In this document: piece by piece, positions 29,218-37,672 of the stretch | Layout: each line of letters starts with the position of its first letter | How positions within the stretch are numbered: the stretch's first letter is position 1 | Origin: an uncultured Selenomonadales bacterium | GTDB lineage: Bacteria > Bacillota > Negativicutes > Selenomonadales > Selenomonadaceae | Reading direction: 5' to 3' | Length of the DNA stretch: 41,847 nucleotides | Assembly (NCBI GenBank): GCA_946408105.1 | Contig: CAMJQS010000004.1 | Location: forward strand, 1 to 41,847 | Program-made: the position numbers and the translations under genes | The notes under the pieces: generated by a model | Told to the model about the DNA's origin: nothing | The model's input: the letters and a program-made list of their open reading frames with translations, nothing else | The model's database searches: none

Positions 29218-29487
29218 TCAGCCGATACGCGACGGCAAGCCGATAAATATTCCCGAAAAAAATTCAACCATGATTCTAAGCATCCACGGCCCGAAAATTA
29301 AAATCGCCACGAAGACCGCGATAATCTTCGGGATAAATGCGAGCGTCTGTTCTTGAATTGAAGTTGTGGCTTGAAAGACGCTGACCATCAAGCCGACCGT
29401 CAAGCCCAAGCCGAGCATCGGCGCGGAAACAATCAGCACGACCATCAACGCCTCTTGCCCCAGCTGAATTACCAAATCTCCCGACAT
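29218..29487 (-). CDS. fliQ: Flagellar biosynthesis protein FliQ
   Basis: 89 aa, two TM segments, SVFQATTSIQEQTLAFIPKI motif. Confidence 0.96.
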   Translation of the reverse strand: MSGDLVIQLGQEALMVVLIVSAPMLGLGLTVGLMVSVFQATTSIQEQTLAFIPKIIAVFVAILIFGPWMLRIMVEFFSGIFIGLPSRIG

Positions 29488-29507
29488 GACGCACCTCTAA
29501 AAAATTT

Positions 29508-30204
29508 CTAAGCAAATTTAACAAACTGCATGTGCATTTTTGTAATCTGATTCTGCGCGACGAATTGATTTACCTTTGCGAAGTTATAACGGAGATATTC
29601 TTTCTCCGCGGCCACGTAGAATCTGTTTATCGCGAAATCAAAAGCAAAAATATAATCGTTTTCCAAGAGCAAGTCTTCCCATTTATCGTGGCAAGGAATG
29701 TTCGTCCCGGGAAGCGTCGCCTCCATTACAAAAATCCACGGGCGAAATTTATTCCAATCCTTTACGCCTTCAAGGACTTGTCGCTCGTAACCTTCGACGT
29801 CGATTTTGCAGAAGTGAACATCTTGATTCGGGGGGGGGGTATTTTTCGCAAACTTCCGAGAGCGTCAAAATATTTTTCTGACTCTTGCGGGTGTTTTGGT
29901 TTGCGAATTCCGGCAAAAAAGTTGAACCTTCGCCGGCCTCAAAAATTTCAAGCTTGCCGCGTTCGCTGCCCAGACCGACACAAAGATTAATGTCACGCGG
30001 GCGCATTTCAGAAAGGAGCGCGCACTTGTCCGTCAGCGGCTCGATATTAATTCCGTGCCAGCCTCTGTCGTAGAAAAATTTCGTCACGCTGAGTAAAGTG
30101 GGATCGTTCGCGCCGACGTCGATATAAAAGCCTTTGTCAACATCTTTCAGCGCGCAATACAAAATCATATCTTCAAAAAATTGCGCGTAAGATTCAAACC
30201 TCAA
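29508..30204 (-). pseudogene. FkbM-family methyltransferase, frameshifted at a C10 (G10 on +) tract; possibly phase-OFF rather than a true pseudogene
   Basis: ORF 29770..30204 (EDMILYCALKDVDKGFYIDVGANDPTLLSVTKFFYDRGWHGINIEP) runs into C10 and a foreign frame. With C9 it continues as YPPPNQDVHFCKIDVEGYERQVLEGVKDWNKFRPWIFVMEATLPGTN into ORF 29508..29726. Confidence 0.88.
29830..29839 (+). repeat. Homopolymeric G10 tract (C10 on coding strand)
   Basis: gattcGGGGGGGGGGtattttt read directly. Confidence 0.95.
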
Positions 30205-30218
30205 TTAAAACACCTCCG

Positions 30219-30959
30219 CTATCGGAAACTTACAATTATCGATTGAATCAGCAAATGCCAGCCGTCAATCATCACGAACAGCAAAATTTTGAACGGCAAA
30301 GAAATCATGACGGGCGGCAACATCATCATGCCCATTGACATCAGCGTCGTGGCGACAATCATATCTATGACGATGAACGGCACGTAGAGCATGAAGCCGA
30401 TTTGAAATGCAGTTTTCAGTTCGCTGATTATGAACGCGGGAATCAGCGTGAACGTCGAGACGTCTTCTTGAGAGTTCGGGCGTTCGGCCTCCGACAAGTT
30501 CACGAACAGTGCCAAGTCCGATTCGCGCGTTTGACGGAACATAAATTCGCGCATGGGTTCGAGGACGTTTGTTATCGCTTCTTCCTGCGAAATTTGTCCC
30601 GCCAGGTAAGGTTGCAAGCCGTTGTCGTTCGCCTGCGACCAGTAAGGAGCCATTATGTAAAACGTCAGGAACATTGCCAACGAGACGATAACTTGGTTCG
30701 GCGGGACGTTTTGAGTGGCCAGCGCGTTCCGCAGGAAGCCGATTATCACAACGATTCGCACGAAGGAAGTCGTCATCATCAAAATTCCCGGCGCGATTGT
30801 CGCCAAAGTTAAAATCGCAATGACTTGCAAAGTCGAGGCGACCTGTTCGGGATTTTCCGCCGTGCCGACTTCCACGTTGACGGACGGAATGAGCGGTGCC
30901 GCCTCCGCGCAGTTCACAAAAAATACGCCGACCGCGCAGATTAAAAAAAATCTTGTCAC
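30219..30959 (-). CDS. fliP: Flagellar biosynthesis protein FliP
   Basis: TSFVRIVVIIGFLRNALATQNVPPNQVIVSLAMFLTFYIM. Confidence 0.97.
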   Translation of the reverse strand: MTRFFLICAVGVFFVNCAEAAPLIPSVNVEVGTAENPEQVASTLQVIAILTLATIAPGILMMTTSFVRIVVIIGFLRNALATQNVPPNQVIVSLAMFLTFYIMAPYWSQANDNGLQPYLAGQISQEEAITNVLEPMREFMFRQTRESDLALFVNLSEAERPNSQEDVSTFTLIPAFIISELKTAFQIGFMLYVPFIVIDMIVATTLMSMGMMMLPPVMISLPFKILLFVMIDGWHLLIQSIIVSFR

Positions 30960-31474
30960 TTTCCGCTACCTCTTTTGAAGAGTGGGATTTTCTTAACCAA
31001 ACCCGACAGCGTGCCGAATTCTTGCGAAAACATGTCGCCCGAATTGATTGCTTGCGCGTGCAGGTGTTCGATTAAATTTTTGTCGGTTATCTCGCCCAAA
31101 AGGTTTATGTTGTGGTCAGTCACTCCTAACAAAAACACCCTGCCGGCCATTTCAACTGTGCAGACAGAGCGATTAGGTCCGAGTGGTAAATTTTCCAGAA
31201 TCCTGCCGCCGCTTGCCGCCATACGCGCCGCGTTGAAACGTCCGCCGATAAATCTTGCGGCGAAATACGCCATAACCAGCACGACGGCGAAGACGACCAA
31301 CAGGCTCACAAGATAAGCAAGCGTCGACCACCACGAGACGCCGGTGGGTCTTGGGTCGACTTCCTCGTAGCCTTCCAAGTACCCGCCGGCAGCCTCCCCG
31401 ACAGAGCCGCCAAAGTAAATCAAACAGAAAAGCAAGAGCGCAGCCGGGAGATAAAATTTTATTTTGTCAGTCAT
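30956..31474 (-). CDS. fliO: Flagellar biosynthetic protein FliO
   Basis: TM segment then RILENLPLGPNRSVCTVEMAGRVFLLGVTDHNINLL; overlaps fliP start. Confidence 0.85.
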   Translation of the reverse strand: MTDKIKFYLPAALLLFCLIYFGGSVGEAAGGYLEGYEEVDPRPTGVSWWSTLAYLVSLLVVFAVVLVMAYFAARFIGGRFNAARMAASGGRILENLPLGPNRSVCTVEMAGRVFLLGVTDHNINLLGEITDKNLIEHLHAQAINSGDMFSQEFGTLSGLVKKIPLFKRGSGK

Positions 31475-31836
31475 CAGCCGACGGCTTTGCGCACTGCTTC
31501 AAGCACGCGATCCGCCTGGAAGGGTTTGACGATAAAGTCGCGCGCGCCCGCCTGAATTGCCTCGATAACCATCGCTTGTTGTCCCATGGCACTGCACATG
31601 ACGATTTTGGCTTTCGGGTCAATTTTTCTGATTGCTTTGACTGCCGAGATGCCGTCCATTTCGGGCATCGTAATATCCATCGTCACCAAATCGGGGCGCA
31701 ACTCCGCAAATTTTTCGACTGCCTTCATTCCGTTTTCGGCCTCTCCGACGACCTCATATCCGTTTTTGGAAAGAATATCTTTGACCATCATCCGCATAAA
31801 AGCCGCGTCGTCGACGACCAAAACTCGTACTGCCAT
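31474..31836 (-). CDS. cheY: Chemotaxis response regulator CheY
   Basis: VLVVDDAAFMRMMVKDIL, DLVTMDITMPEMDG, KPFQ; ATG 31836. Confidence 0.94.
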   Translation of the reverse strand: MAVRVLVVDDAAFMRMMVKDILSKNGYEVVGEAENGMKAVEKFAELRPDLVTMDITMPEMDGISAVKAIRKIDPKAKIVMCSAMGQQAMVIEAIQAGARDFIVKPFQADRVLEAVRKAVG

Positions 31837-31949
31837 AATACATCTCTCCCGTTTAAAAATTTTTTCAATATCAACATTAATCTTTAGGCTATTGATTATA
31901 ACCGATATTTTGACAATCGGCAAGACTTTAAAACGCCGAAAAAATTTTG

Positions 31950-33176
31950 TCACTTCAAATGGGCGGCGCGTTCGGCGGGCGAAGCAATTTCCGTTATCCT
32001 CACGCCGAAGTTTTCGTCAATGACGACGACTTCGCCTTTGGCAAGGTAATGACCGTTGACCAAAATTTCCACGGGCTCGCCCGCCAATTTATCCAGCTCG
32101 ACGATTGAACCTGTCGCCAAGTCTAAAATTTCTTTTATCGTCTTTTTCGTCCGTCCGAGCTCAACCGTCACTTGTAACGGCACATCAAAAATCAAACCGA
32201 TATTCGCCTCGTTGATTTGCACGGGCTCTGTTGAAAGCGGCGTGAATTGCGCGGGCGACACGGGCATATTTGTCACGACATTTGGTTGCATTTGATTTCC
32301 CCCGTATCCGTAATTCGGCGGCGGCGCGTAACCTTGCGCGGGCTGTGCATATCCTTGCGGCGGAGGCGGCGGAGGATAATTCGGTTGCGGCGCAGGAGCG
32401 GCCGGCGCGGGTTGCGGAGGCGGAGGCGGTGCAGGTGTTGCCTTCGGCGGTGGAGGAGGCGGAGCCGGTTCGGGTTCGGGCTCGTCGCCGCCCATGAGCG
32501 CGTTGACCATTTCTTTTGCGACCTTGACCGTGATAATTTGCATTATCTCGCTGTCAATCAGGCCGTCGACTTCCATGCGGAACGCCGCGCGGACAACGGG
32601 CTCTGTGCTGTCTTTGTCGGGCAGGTCTTCTTTGCCGAAGTCAACCAGATTAACTTTTGGCGGCGAAATATCAATTTTTTTATTGAACATCGTCGACAGG
32701 CTGGTTGCGACTGCGCCCATCATTTGGTTCATCGCTTCGCCGACCGCGCTCAAATGAATTTCGTTAAGTTCGGAATCGGGATTCGTGCCGTCGCCGCCCA
32801 TCATCAAATCGGCGATAACTGCGGCGTCCGTCGCTTGAATTGCAAAGACGTTGTTGCCGTCAATGCCGACGGTGTACGCGACCTCGACGACAAGATAGGG
32901 CAACGGATAATGCTGTTGGATGACGTTCATCGGCGCGACGGAAACCGAAGGCGTCGTTATGGAAACTTTGTGACCGAGCAGGGTGGAAAGAGTCGTTGCC
33001 GCGCTGCCCATTGAAATATTTCCGATTTCGCCGAGCGCGTCCTTTTCCATTGCGGACAAAAGCTCTTCGCTTTCGTCGCCCGATAAAGCGTCGCCGCCCG
33101 ACGAATTGTCGTTTGAATCGCCGCCGGCTCCCGACAGCAGAGCATCAATTTCAGCTTGAGACAAATCACTCATCAT
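31950..33176 (-). CDS. fliY: Flagellar motor switch protein FliY (FliN-type, CheC-like plus SpoA domain)
   Basis: MSDLSQAEIDALLSG N-terminus, CheC-like GEIGNISMGSAATTLS, C-terminal VTVELGRTKKTIKEILDLATGSIVELDKLAGEPVEILVNGHYLAKGEVVVI. Confidence 0.95.
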   Translation of the reverse strand: MMSDLSQAEIDALLSGAGGDSNDNSSGGDALSGDESEELLSAMEKDALGEIGNISMGSAATTLSTLLGHKVSITTPSVSVAPMNVIQQHYPLPYLVVEVAYTVGIDGNNVFAIQATDAAVIADLMMGGDGTNPDSELNEIHLSAVGEAMNQMMGAVATSLSTMFNKKIDISPPKVNLVDFGKEDLPDKDSTEPVVRAAFRMEVDGLIDSEIMQIITVKVAKEMVNALMGGDEPEPEPAPPPPPPKATPAPPPPPQPAPAAPAPQPNYPPPPPPQGYAQPAQGYAPPPNYGYGGNQMQPNVVTNMPVSPAQFTPLSTEPVQINEANIGLIFDVPLQVTVELGRTKKTIKEILDLATGSIVELDKLAGEPVEILVNGHYLAKGEVVVIDENFGVRITEIASPAERAAHLK

Positions 33177-34173
33177 CAGCCGCATCCTCTCCTTTTTGCA
33201 CGACTTGAGTTATTTGCACCGCCAGCTTTTTGCCGAAAGTGCCGGGTCTGCAGAGGAATTTTGCATTCGTGCCGACCATGCAGGGGAAATCTTCTTTAAC
33301 TTTTGTATTGAGTTGAAGCACGTCGCCGAAACCCAACGTCAGGAATTCGCGAATCGTAATTTGCACGCGCCCGACTTCGACGACGAACGGAACTTTTGTG
33401 TTGTTGAGTTTTTTGCGGATAATTTCTGCGTAGCCGCTCTTGTCGTCTTTGGCGGCGGAGGCGGCAACCCAGAAAGTCGTCGTCAACTTCGACATAATCG
33501 GCTCCAAGACGAGATAAGGAATACAAATATTCATCAAGCCTTCGACTTCGCCAAGTTTGGCGTTCATCGTGACGACAACGACCATATCATTCGGCGGGAC
33601 GATCTGCGTGAACTGCGGATTTGATTCCGTCGCCTCAAGCACGGGGTTCATCGGCGTGACGTTCGACCAGGATTCTTTGAAACGCTCCATCGCCGAATTG
33701 ACGAAGCGGCGCATGACCGCATCTTCAATTTCTGTGAGGACGCGCGTTTTTATTGCCGTGGTGCCGTCGCCGCCGAACACGCGGTCGAGATAAGCAAAGG
33801 CGATTTCGCTGCTCAATTCAAAGATTATGTTGCCTTTAAGAGGCGGGACGCCGAGTATCGTTATCACGCTTGGATTGAACAGCGATTGAACGAATTCTTG
33901 ATAAGTGGACTGTTCGACCGAGGCCACGTCGACATTAACCAACGTGCGCAGGTGCGAGCTCATGTAAGTGTTCAGCAGGCGCGCAAAACTTTCGTGGAGC
34001 ATGTAAAGCGTGCGGATTTGGTCTTTGGAAAATTTATCGGGGCGTTTGAAGTCGTAGGTTTTAATTTTCCGAGTAGTTTCTTCCTTCTTCAGTTGCTCCA
34101 AGTCGGTTGATTCGTCATTGGCGGCACGAAGCAGCTCATCTATCTGCTCTTGAGTTAATACGTCAACGGACAA
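33166..34173 (-). CDS. fliM: Flagellar motor switch protein FliM
   Basis: LTQEQIDELL, YDFKRPDKFSKDQIRTLYMLHESFARLLNTYMS. Confidence 0.97.
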   Translation of the reverse strand: MSVDVLTQEQIDELLRAANDESTDLEQLKKEETTRKIKTYDFKRPDKFSKDQIRTLYMLHESFARLLNTYMSSHLRTLVNVDVASVEQSTYQEFVQSLFNPSVITILGVPPLKGNIIFELSSEIAFAYLDRVFGGDGTTAIKTRVLTEIEDAVMRRFVNSAMERFKESWSNVTPMNPVLEATESNPQFTQIVPPNDMVVVVTMNAKLGEVEGLMNICIPYLVLEPIMSKLTTTFWVAASAAKDDKSGYAEIIRKKLNNTKVPFVVEVGRVQITIREFLTLGFGDVLQLNTKVKEDFPCMVGTNAKFLCRPGTFGKKLAVQITQVVQKGEDAADDE

Positions 34174-34188
34174 GTTCTTTCCCTCCCG

Positions 34189-34728
34189 TCATTGCAAGAG
34201 GAAACTCGTAATGTAAACGTCATAGACGGAGCCTCCGCCGAGTGCGGCGTTGAGCGCGTCTTTGAGTTGCTTTTTAAATTCGTCTTGCTTGTCGGCGTCG
34301 AAGTCTTCAATGGAAGTCGCGCGCAAAAATTGTGTGGCCACGTCGTTTACTTTAACTTCGGCGTCGGGCTGAAGGGCGTGCGTGTCCTCGTTTATGATAG
34401 CCTTTTTGACGGGGTTAAACTCGACGATGATGCTTGCCTTCAAATATTTTCCGCTGCGCGGGCCGCCGACGTTGACGAGGATACCTTCTTTTGGGTCGCC
34501 CAGCTTAACGAAAACACCCGCGTCGTGATAGCGCGGCCCCGAATCTTCTTCCTCCGAGCCGCTGCCGGAAACGTCGCCCATAACTTTTGTCACGACGAAA
34601 AGCGAAATGCCCGCCGCCAAAGCCAAGCCGACTATCACGAGCACGACGATTAAAATTATTGTTTTCTTCTTAGACGATTTGGCAGGAGGAGCGGCTGTTG
34701 TCTCGACTTCCTTTTCTTCATCCGGCAT
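34189..34728 (-). CDS. fliL: Flagellar basal-body-associated protein FliL
   Basis: Single N-terminal TM helix and C-terminal FliL-like domain, position before fliM. Confidence 0.85.
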   Translation of the reverse strand: MPDEEKEVETTAAPPAKSSKKKTIILIVVLVIVGLALAAGISLFVVTKVMGDVSGSGSEEEDSGPRYHDAGVFVKLGDPKEGILVNVGGPRSGKYLKASIIVEFNPVKKAIINEDTHALQPDAEVKVNDVATQFLRATSIEDFDADKQDEFKKQLKDALNAALGGGSVYDVYITSFLLQ

Positions 34729-34746
34729 AACTTTTTCCCTCCACGG

Positions 34747-34947
34747 TTAAAATTGTCTCAAGGCGCGGCGATATTTCATCACGCGGCGCACCACTTCGTC
34801 GGCAGGTTCTTCGACGATAAGTTTCTTTTCGTTCACCAAAGTGATTACCGTGTCGGGCGTCGTCTCGATTGTTTGAATCAGTTCCGCGTTGAGGATAAAC
34901 TCGCCGCGCTTCTTCGAGTCCGAATTAAATCTCGTGAGCTGTATCAT
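34747..34947 (-). CDS. flbD: Flagellar FlbD family protein
   Basis: MIQLTRFNS..KRGEFILNAELIQTIETTPDTVITLVNEKKLIVEEPADEVV. Confidence 0.93.
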   Translation of the reverse strand: MIQLTRFNSDSKKRGEFILNAELIQTIETTPDTVITLVNEKKLIVEEPADEVVRRVMKYRRALRQF

Positions 34948-35139
34948 GAATTGACCTCCTGTATCAGTGCATTTTATAAAAAAAAACTTCGCCGCAAATT
35001 TTCAAAACCCTTTAATAGGCAAACCAAAAATTTCGCAAAAATAATTTTACACCGCCGCGCCGCTTTGTCAATACGCCGCTTGATAAAAGCCGCCGCGTGT
35101 TATACAATCGAAAAAATTTTTGGAGCGTGGTGAATTCCC

Positions 35140-36285
35140 TTGGAGGAAAATTTTTATTTGGAAAAACTTTTGAAGCTGAAAAATAATTTCTCCGTGAAAA
35201 TAATTTCGGGCGTGCGCGGCGTCGGCAAAACTTCTTTGCTGAAAAATTTCGCGGAACATTTGCGAGCGGAAGGCGTCGCCGAAGACGAAATTATTTTTGT
35301 CGACTGTTCGGCCGAAGACCGCCCGAAAGATTTTCAAGCGTTTTATGAATTCGTCGAGGCGCAAACTTTTGAGCGGGAAAAATTTTTTTTGCTCGTCGAT
35401 GACTTCGACCGCGTGGCCGAGGGCGAAAAGGCAATCAACGCGCTGTTCGTGAGTTCTCCCGCCGAAATTTATTTGACGGTTTCGAGTGAAGCCTTTGCCG
35501 AAAAAATTTCCGCGCTCCTTCCCGAAAACTGCGACGCGCTGAAAATTTATCCGCTGTCTTTAGTCGAATGCGCAAAATTTTCTTCGGCGGAAGACGCGCT
35601 GAAAAATTATCTGCACTTCGGCGGGCTGCCCGGCGCACTCGGCGCGGACGAAAAATTTTTGCCGAAACTTTTGCGCGGACTGACTTACGAAATCATGTTC
35701 GACCTGCTGGAAAAAAATTCACTTCAACGCGCGGAGCTTTTCCGTTTGCTCATGGAGACTTTGGCGCAAAATGCCGGCAAGCCGACCACCATAACTTCCA
35801 TGGCGAATCGTTTGATAAAGTTCAGCACGGCATTGAGCACCTTCAAAAATTATTTTGCTTGCGGCGCGAGTCTCTTCCGAAAAATTCCGCGCTTCGACAT
35901 CAAGACAGAAAAATTTTTGCCGGGCGCAGAAAAATTTTACTGCGTCGACAACGGAATACTTTTCGCGCTGAACCCGAAGGCCGACGAAAATATTTTGATT
36001 GATAACGCGGTTTGCGTCGAGCTTTGGCGGCGCGGCTGTTCGGTGAGCAGCGGGAAGTTCGGCGCGATGGATATAACTTTTGTGGCGGAGCGCGACGGCG
36101 AAAAATTTTTCGTCCAGGTTTTGCCGACGAGCGGACTCAGCGCACAAAGAGCCACGCGACCTCTGCGAGCACTGCCCGCCGACGCGAAAAAATTTTTAAT
36201 CACTTTGAAGCGCGAAAAAAAATTCGACGGCGTGACGAACATAACCTTGCGAGATTTTCTTTTGGACGCCGAAAAAATTTTTTAA
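35140..36285 (+). CDS. AAA_14/DUF4143-type ATPase (TTG start)
   Basis: ISGVRGVGKTSLLKNF P-loop, FFLLVDDFDRV Walker B, C-terminal nuclease-like half. Confidence 0.75.
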   Translation: MEENFYLEKLLKLKNNFSVKIISGVRGVGKTSLLKNFAEHLRAEGVAEDEIIFVDCSAEDRPKDFQAFYEFVEAQTFEREKFFLLVDDFDRVAEGEKAINALFVSSPAEIYLTVSSEAFAEKISALLPENCDALKIYPLSLVECAKFSSAEDALKNYLHFGGLPGALGADEKFLPKLLRGLTYEIMFDLLEKNSLQRAELFRLLMETLAQNAGKPTTITSMANRLIKFSTALSTFKNYFACGASLFRKIPRFDIKTEKFLPGAEKFYCVDNGILFALNPKADENILIDNAVCVELWRRGCSVSSGKFGAMDITFVAERDGEKFFVQVLPTSGLSAQRATRPLRALPADAKKFLITLKREKKFDGVTNITLRDFLLDAEKIF

Positions 36286-36475
36286 AAATTTTTTTCAACC
36301 TTGCAGGAATTTTTTCACTAAGGATAGAATATGTTCAACCCTTAAAGATGTCGTTAAAGATTTTTTTCAGATAGATGAGGTCGGTAATGTTTTTCGAGGA
36401 GAGGAGGTTTGTATTATAGGGAAAAAAATTCGCTGTCGCCCGCGTAGAATTTCTGCAGGGACACTTAAAAAAAAC

Positions 36476-36503
36476 TTGTGGAAAAAATTTTCAATGTTAT
36501 AAT
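36476..36503 (+). promoter_or_regulatory. Putative promoter of yopX-like gene
   Basis: TTGTGG, 16-nt spacer, TATAAT. Confidence 0.5.
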
Positions 36504-36551
36504 TGCGGGCATGAAATTTTGATTTGTTAAAAAAGTCGGAGGTGTCCTTTC

Positions 36552-37037
36552 ATGGCTGAACGTGAAATTAAATATCGCGGCTTAAAAACTTTTCAAATAT
36601 TCAGCGGCGAAATGAAGAGTGTTTGGATTTACGGTTTTTACCTTAAACGCGGAACATACGGCGACCCCGGCCCGCAAGCGCACATTTTCGTTTATGAAAA
36701 CGGCTACGAGGGCTATCGCGTGGACGCAAAGACAATCGGACAATTCACCGGGCTTGTCGACAGCACCGGCAAAGATATTTACGAAGACGACATAATTTCT
36801 TCGGAGGACGGACGAATCGGCATAGTGGAATTTCACAACGGAAGTTTCGTCGTCAATTACGGCGACGGAATTCGGCAAGCTCTTTACGAAGTGCAGAATT
36901 GGAACGTGACGATTTTGGGCAACCGTTTCGAGAATCCCGAACTTTTGGTGAACAGCATTGCGCCAAAAAAAAACGCAACAGAAGAACAAGAAATTCAATC
37001 AAACGAACTTGAAATGGAGCTCCTCGTGAGGAAGTGA
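36552..37037 (+). CDS. YopX-family protein (161 aa)
   Basis: IKYRGLKT, GQFTGLVDSTGKDIYEDDII, VEFHNGSFVV, LGNRFENPELL typical of YopX domain. Confidence 0.85.
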   Translation: MAEREIKYRGLKTFQIFSGEMKSVWIYGFYLKRGTYGDPGPQAHIFVYENGYEGYRVDAKTIGQFTGLVDSTGKDIYEDDIISSEDGRIGIVEFHNGSFVVNYGDGIRQALYEVQNWNVTILGNRFENPELLVNSIAPKKNATEEQEIQSNELEMELLVRK

Positions 37038-37042
37038 CTCTG

Positions 37043-37600
37043 ATGCTCAAAAAGTTTTCGGCGGCGTTGTTAATGAGTTTCCTGCTGACGAGCGGAGCGG
37101 CTCAAGCTTACGACCTCCCGAAATTTAAACCCGACAAAAAAATTTCCAAGACTGCCGAGCAAAAGAAAGGTCCGATGCTCAAAAGCGATTGGGAGAGCGC
37201 GGAATTGTTCGAGCAAAAAATAAAGGCGCGCTTGGCCGAAGGCGAAAAACTTTCGCCCGACGACCCCGCGCGGGTATCGACGGATAAAAATTATGTGTTC
37301 ATCGCGTTTTACAACAACGCACCGTACTTTCTGGACAAGTATTCAATCAAAGTTAAAGAGAATTCGGAAGCCGCGAAAATCTGGGAACAAAAAATTTTCC
37401 CGATAAGCAAAAACTACTCGAACCGGAACGCGAAGGCAACGACTCAAAAGTTTTGCCTGGCGGACGGAAAATTTTTCAACTCAACCAAAGCCAAGGACGC
37501 ATTGAAGGATGTGACCAACGAAGCAGACAGAATTTTTCTGGAGGAATGTTTCAAAGTCGGTTACTTCTTTGCATTTGGCGAGGAGGTACAAGGAAGTTAA
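37043..37600 (+). CDS. Exported hypothetical protein with signal peptide
   Basis: MLKKFSAALLMSFLLTSGAAQA signal peptide; ATG 37043 preferred on SD spacing. Confidence 0.7.
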   Translation: MLKKFSAALLMSFLLTSGAAQAYDLPKFKPDKKISKTAEQKKGPMLKSDWESAELFEQKIKARLAEGEKLSPDDPARVSTDKNYVFIAFYNNAPYFLDKYSIKVKENSEAAKIWEQKIFPISKNYSNRNAKATTQKFCLADGKFFNSTKAKDALKDVTNEADRIFLEECFKVGYFFAFGEEVQGS

Positions 37601-37672
37601 ACACGGCAAACAAAAAAGTCGTCGGCAAAAATGTCGGCGATTTTTTTTTGTGCAAAGAGATTGAACGACGAA

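Noticed and set aside
36552-37037. Prophage region
   Set aside because: Only a single YopX-like gene; no integrase, terminase, capsid or attachment repeats seen.
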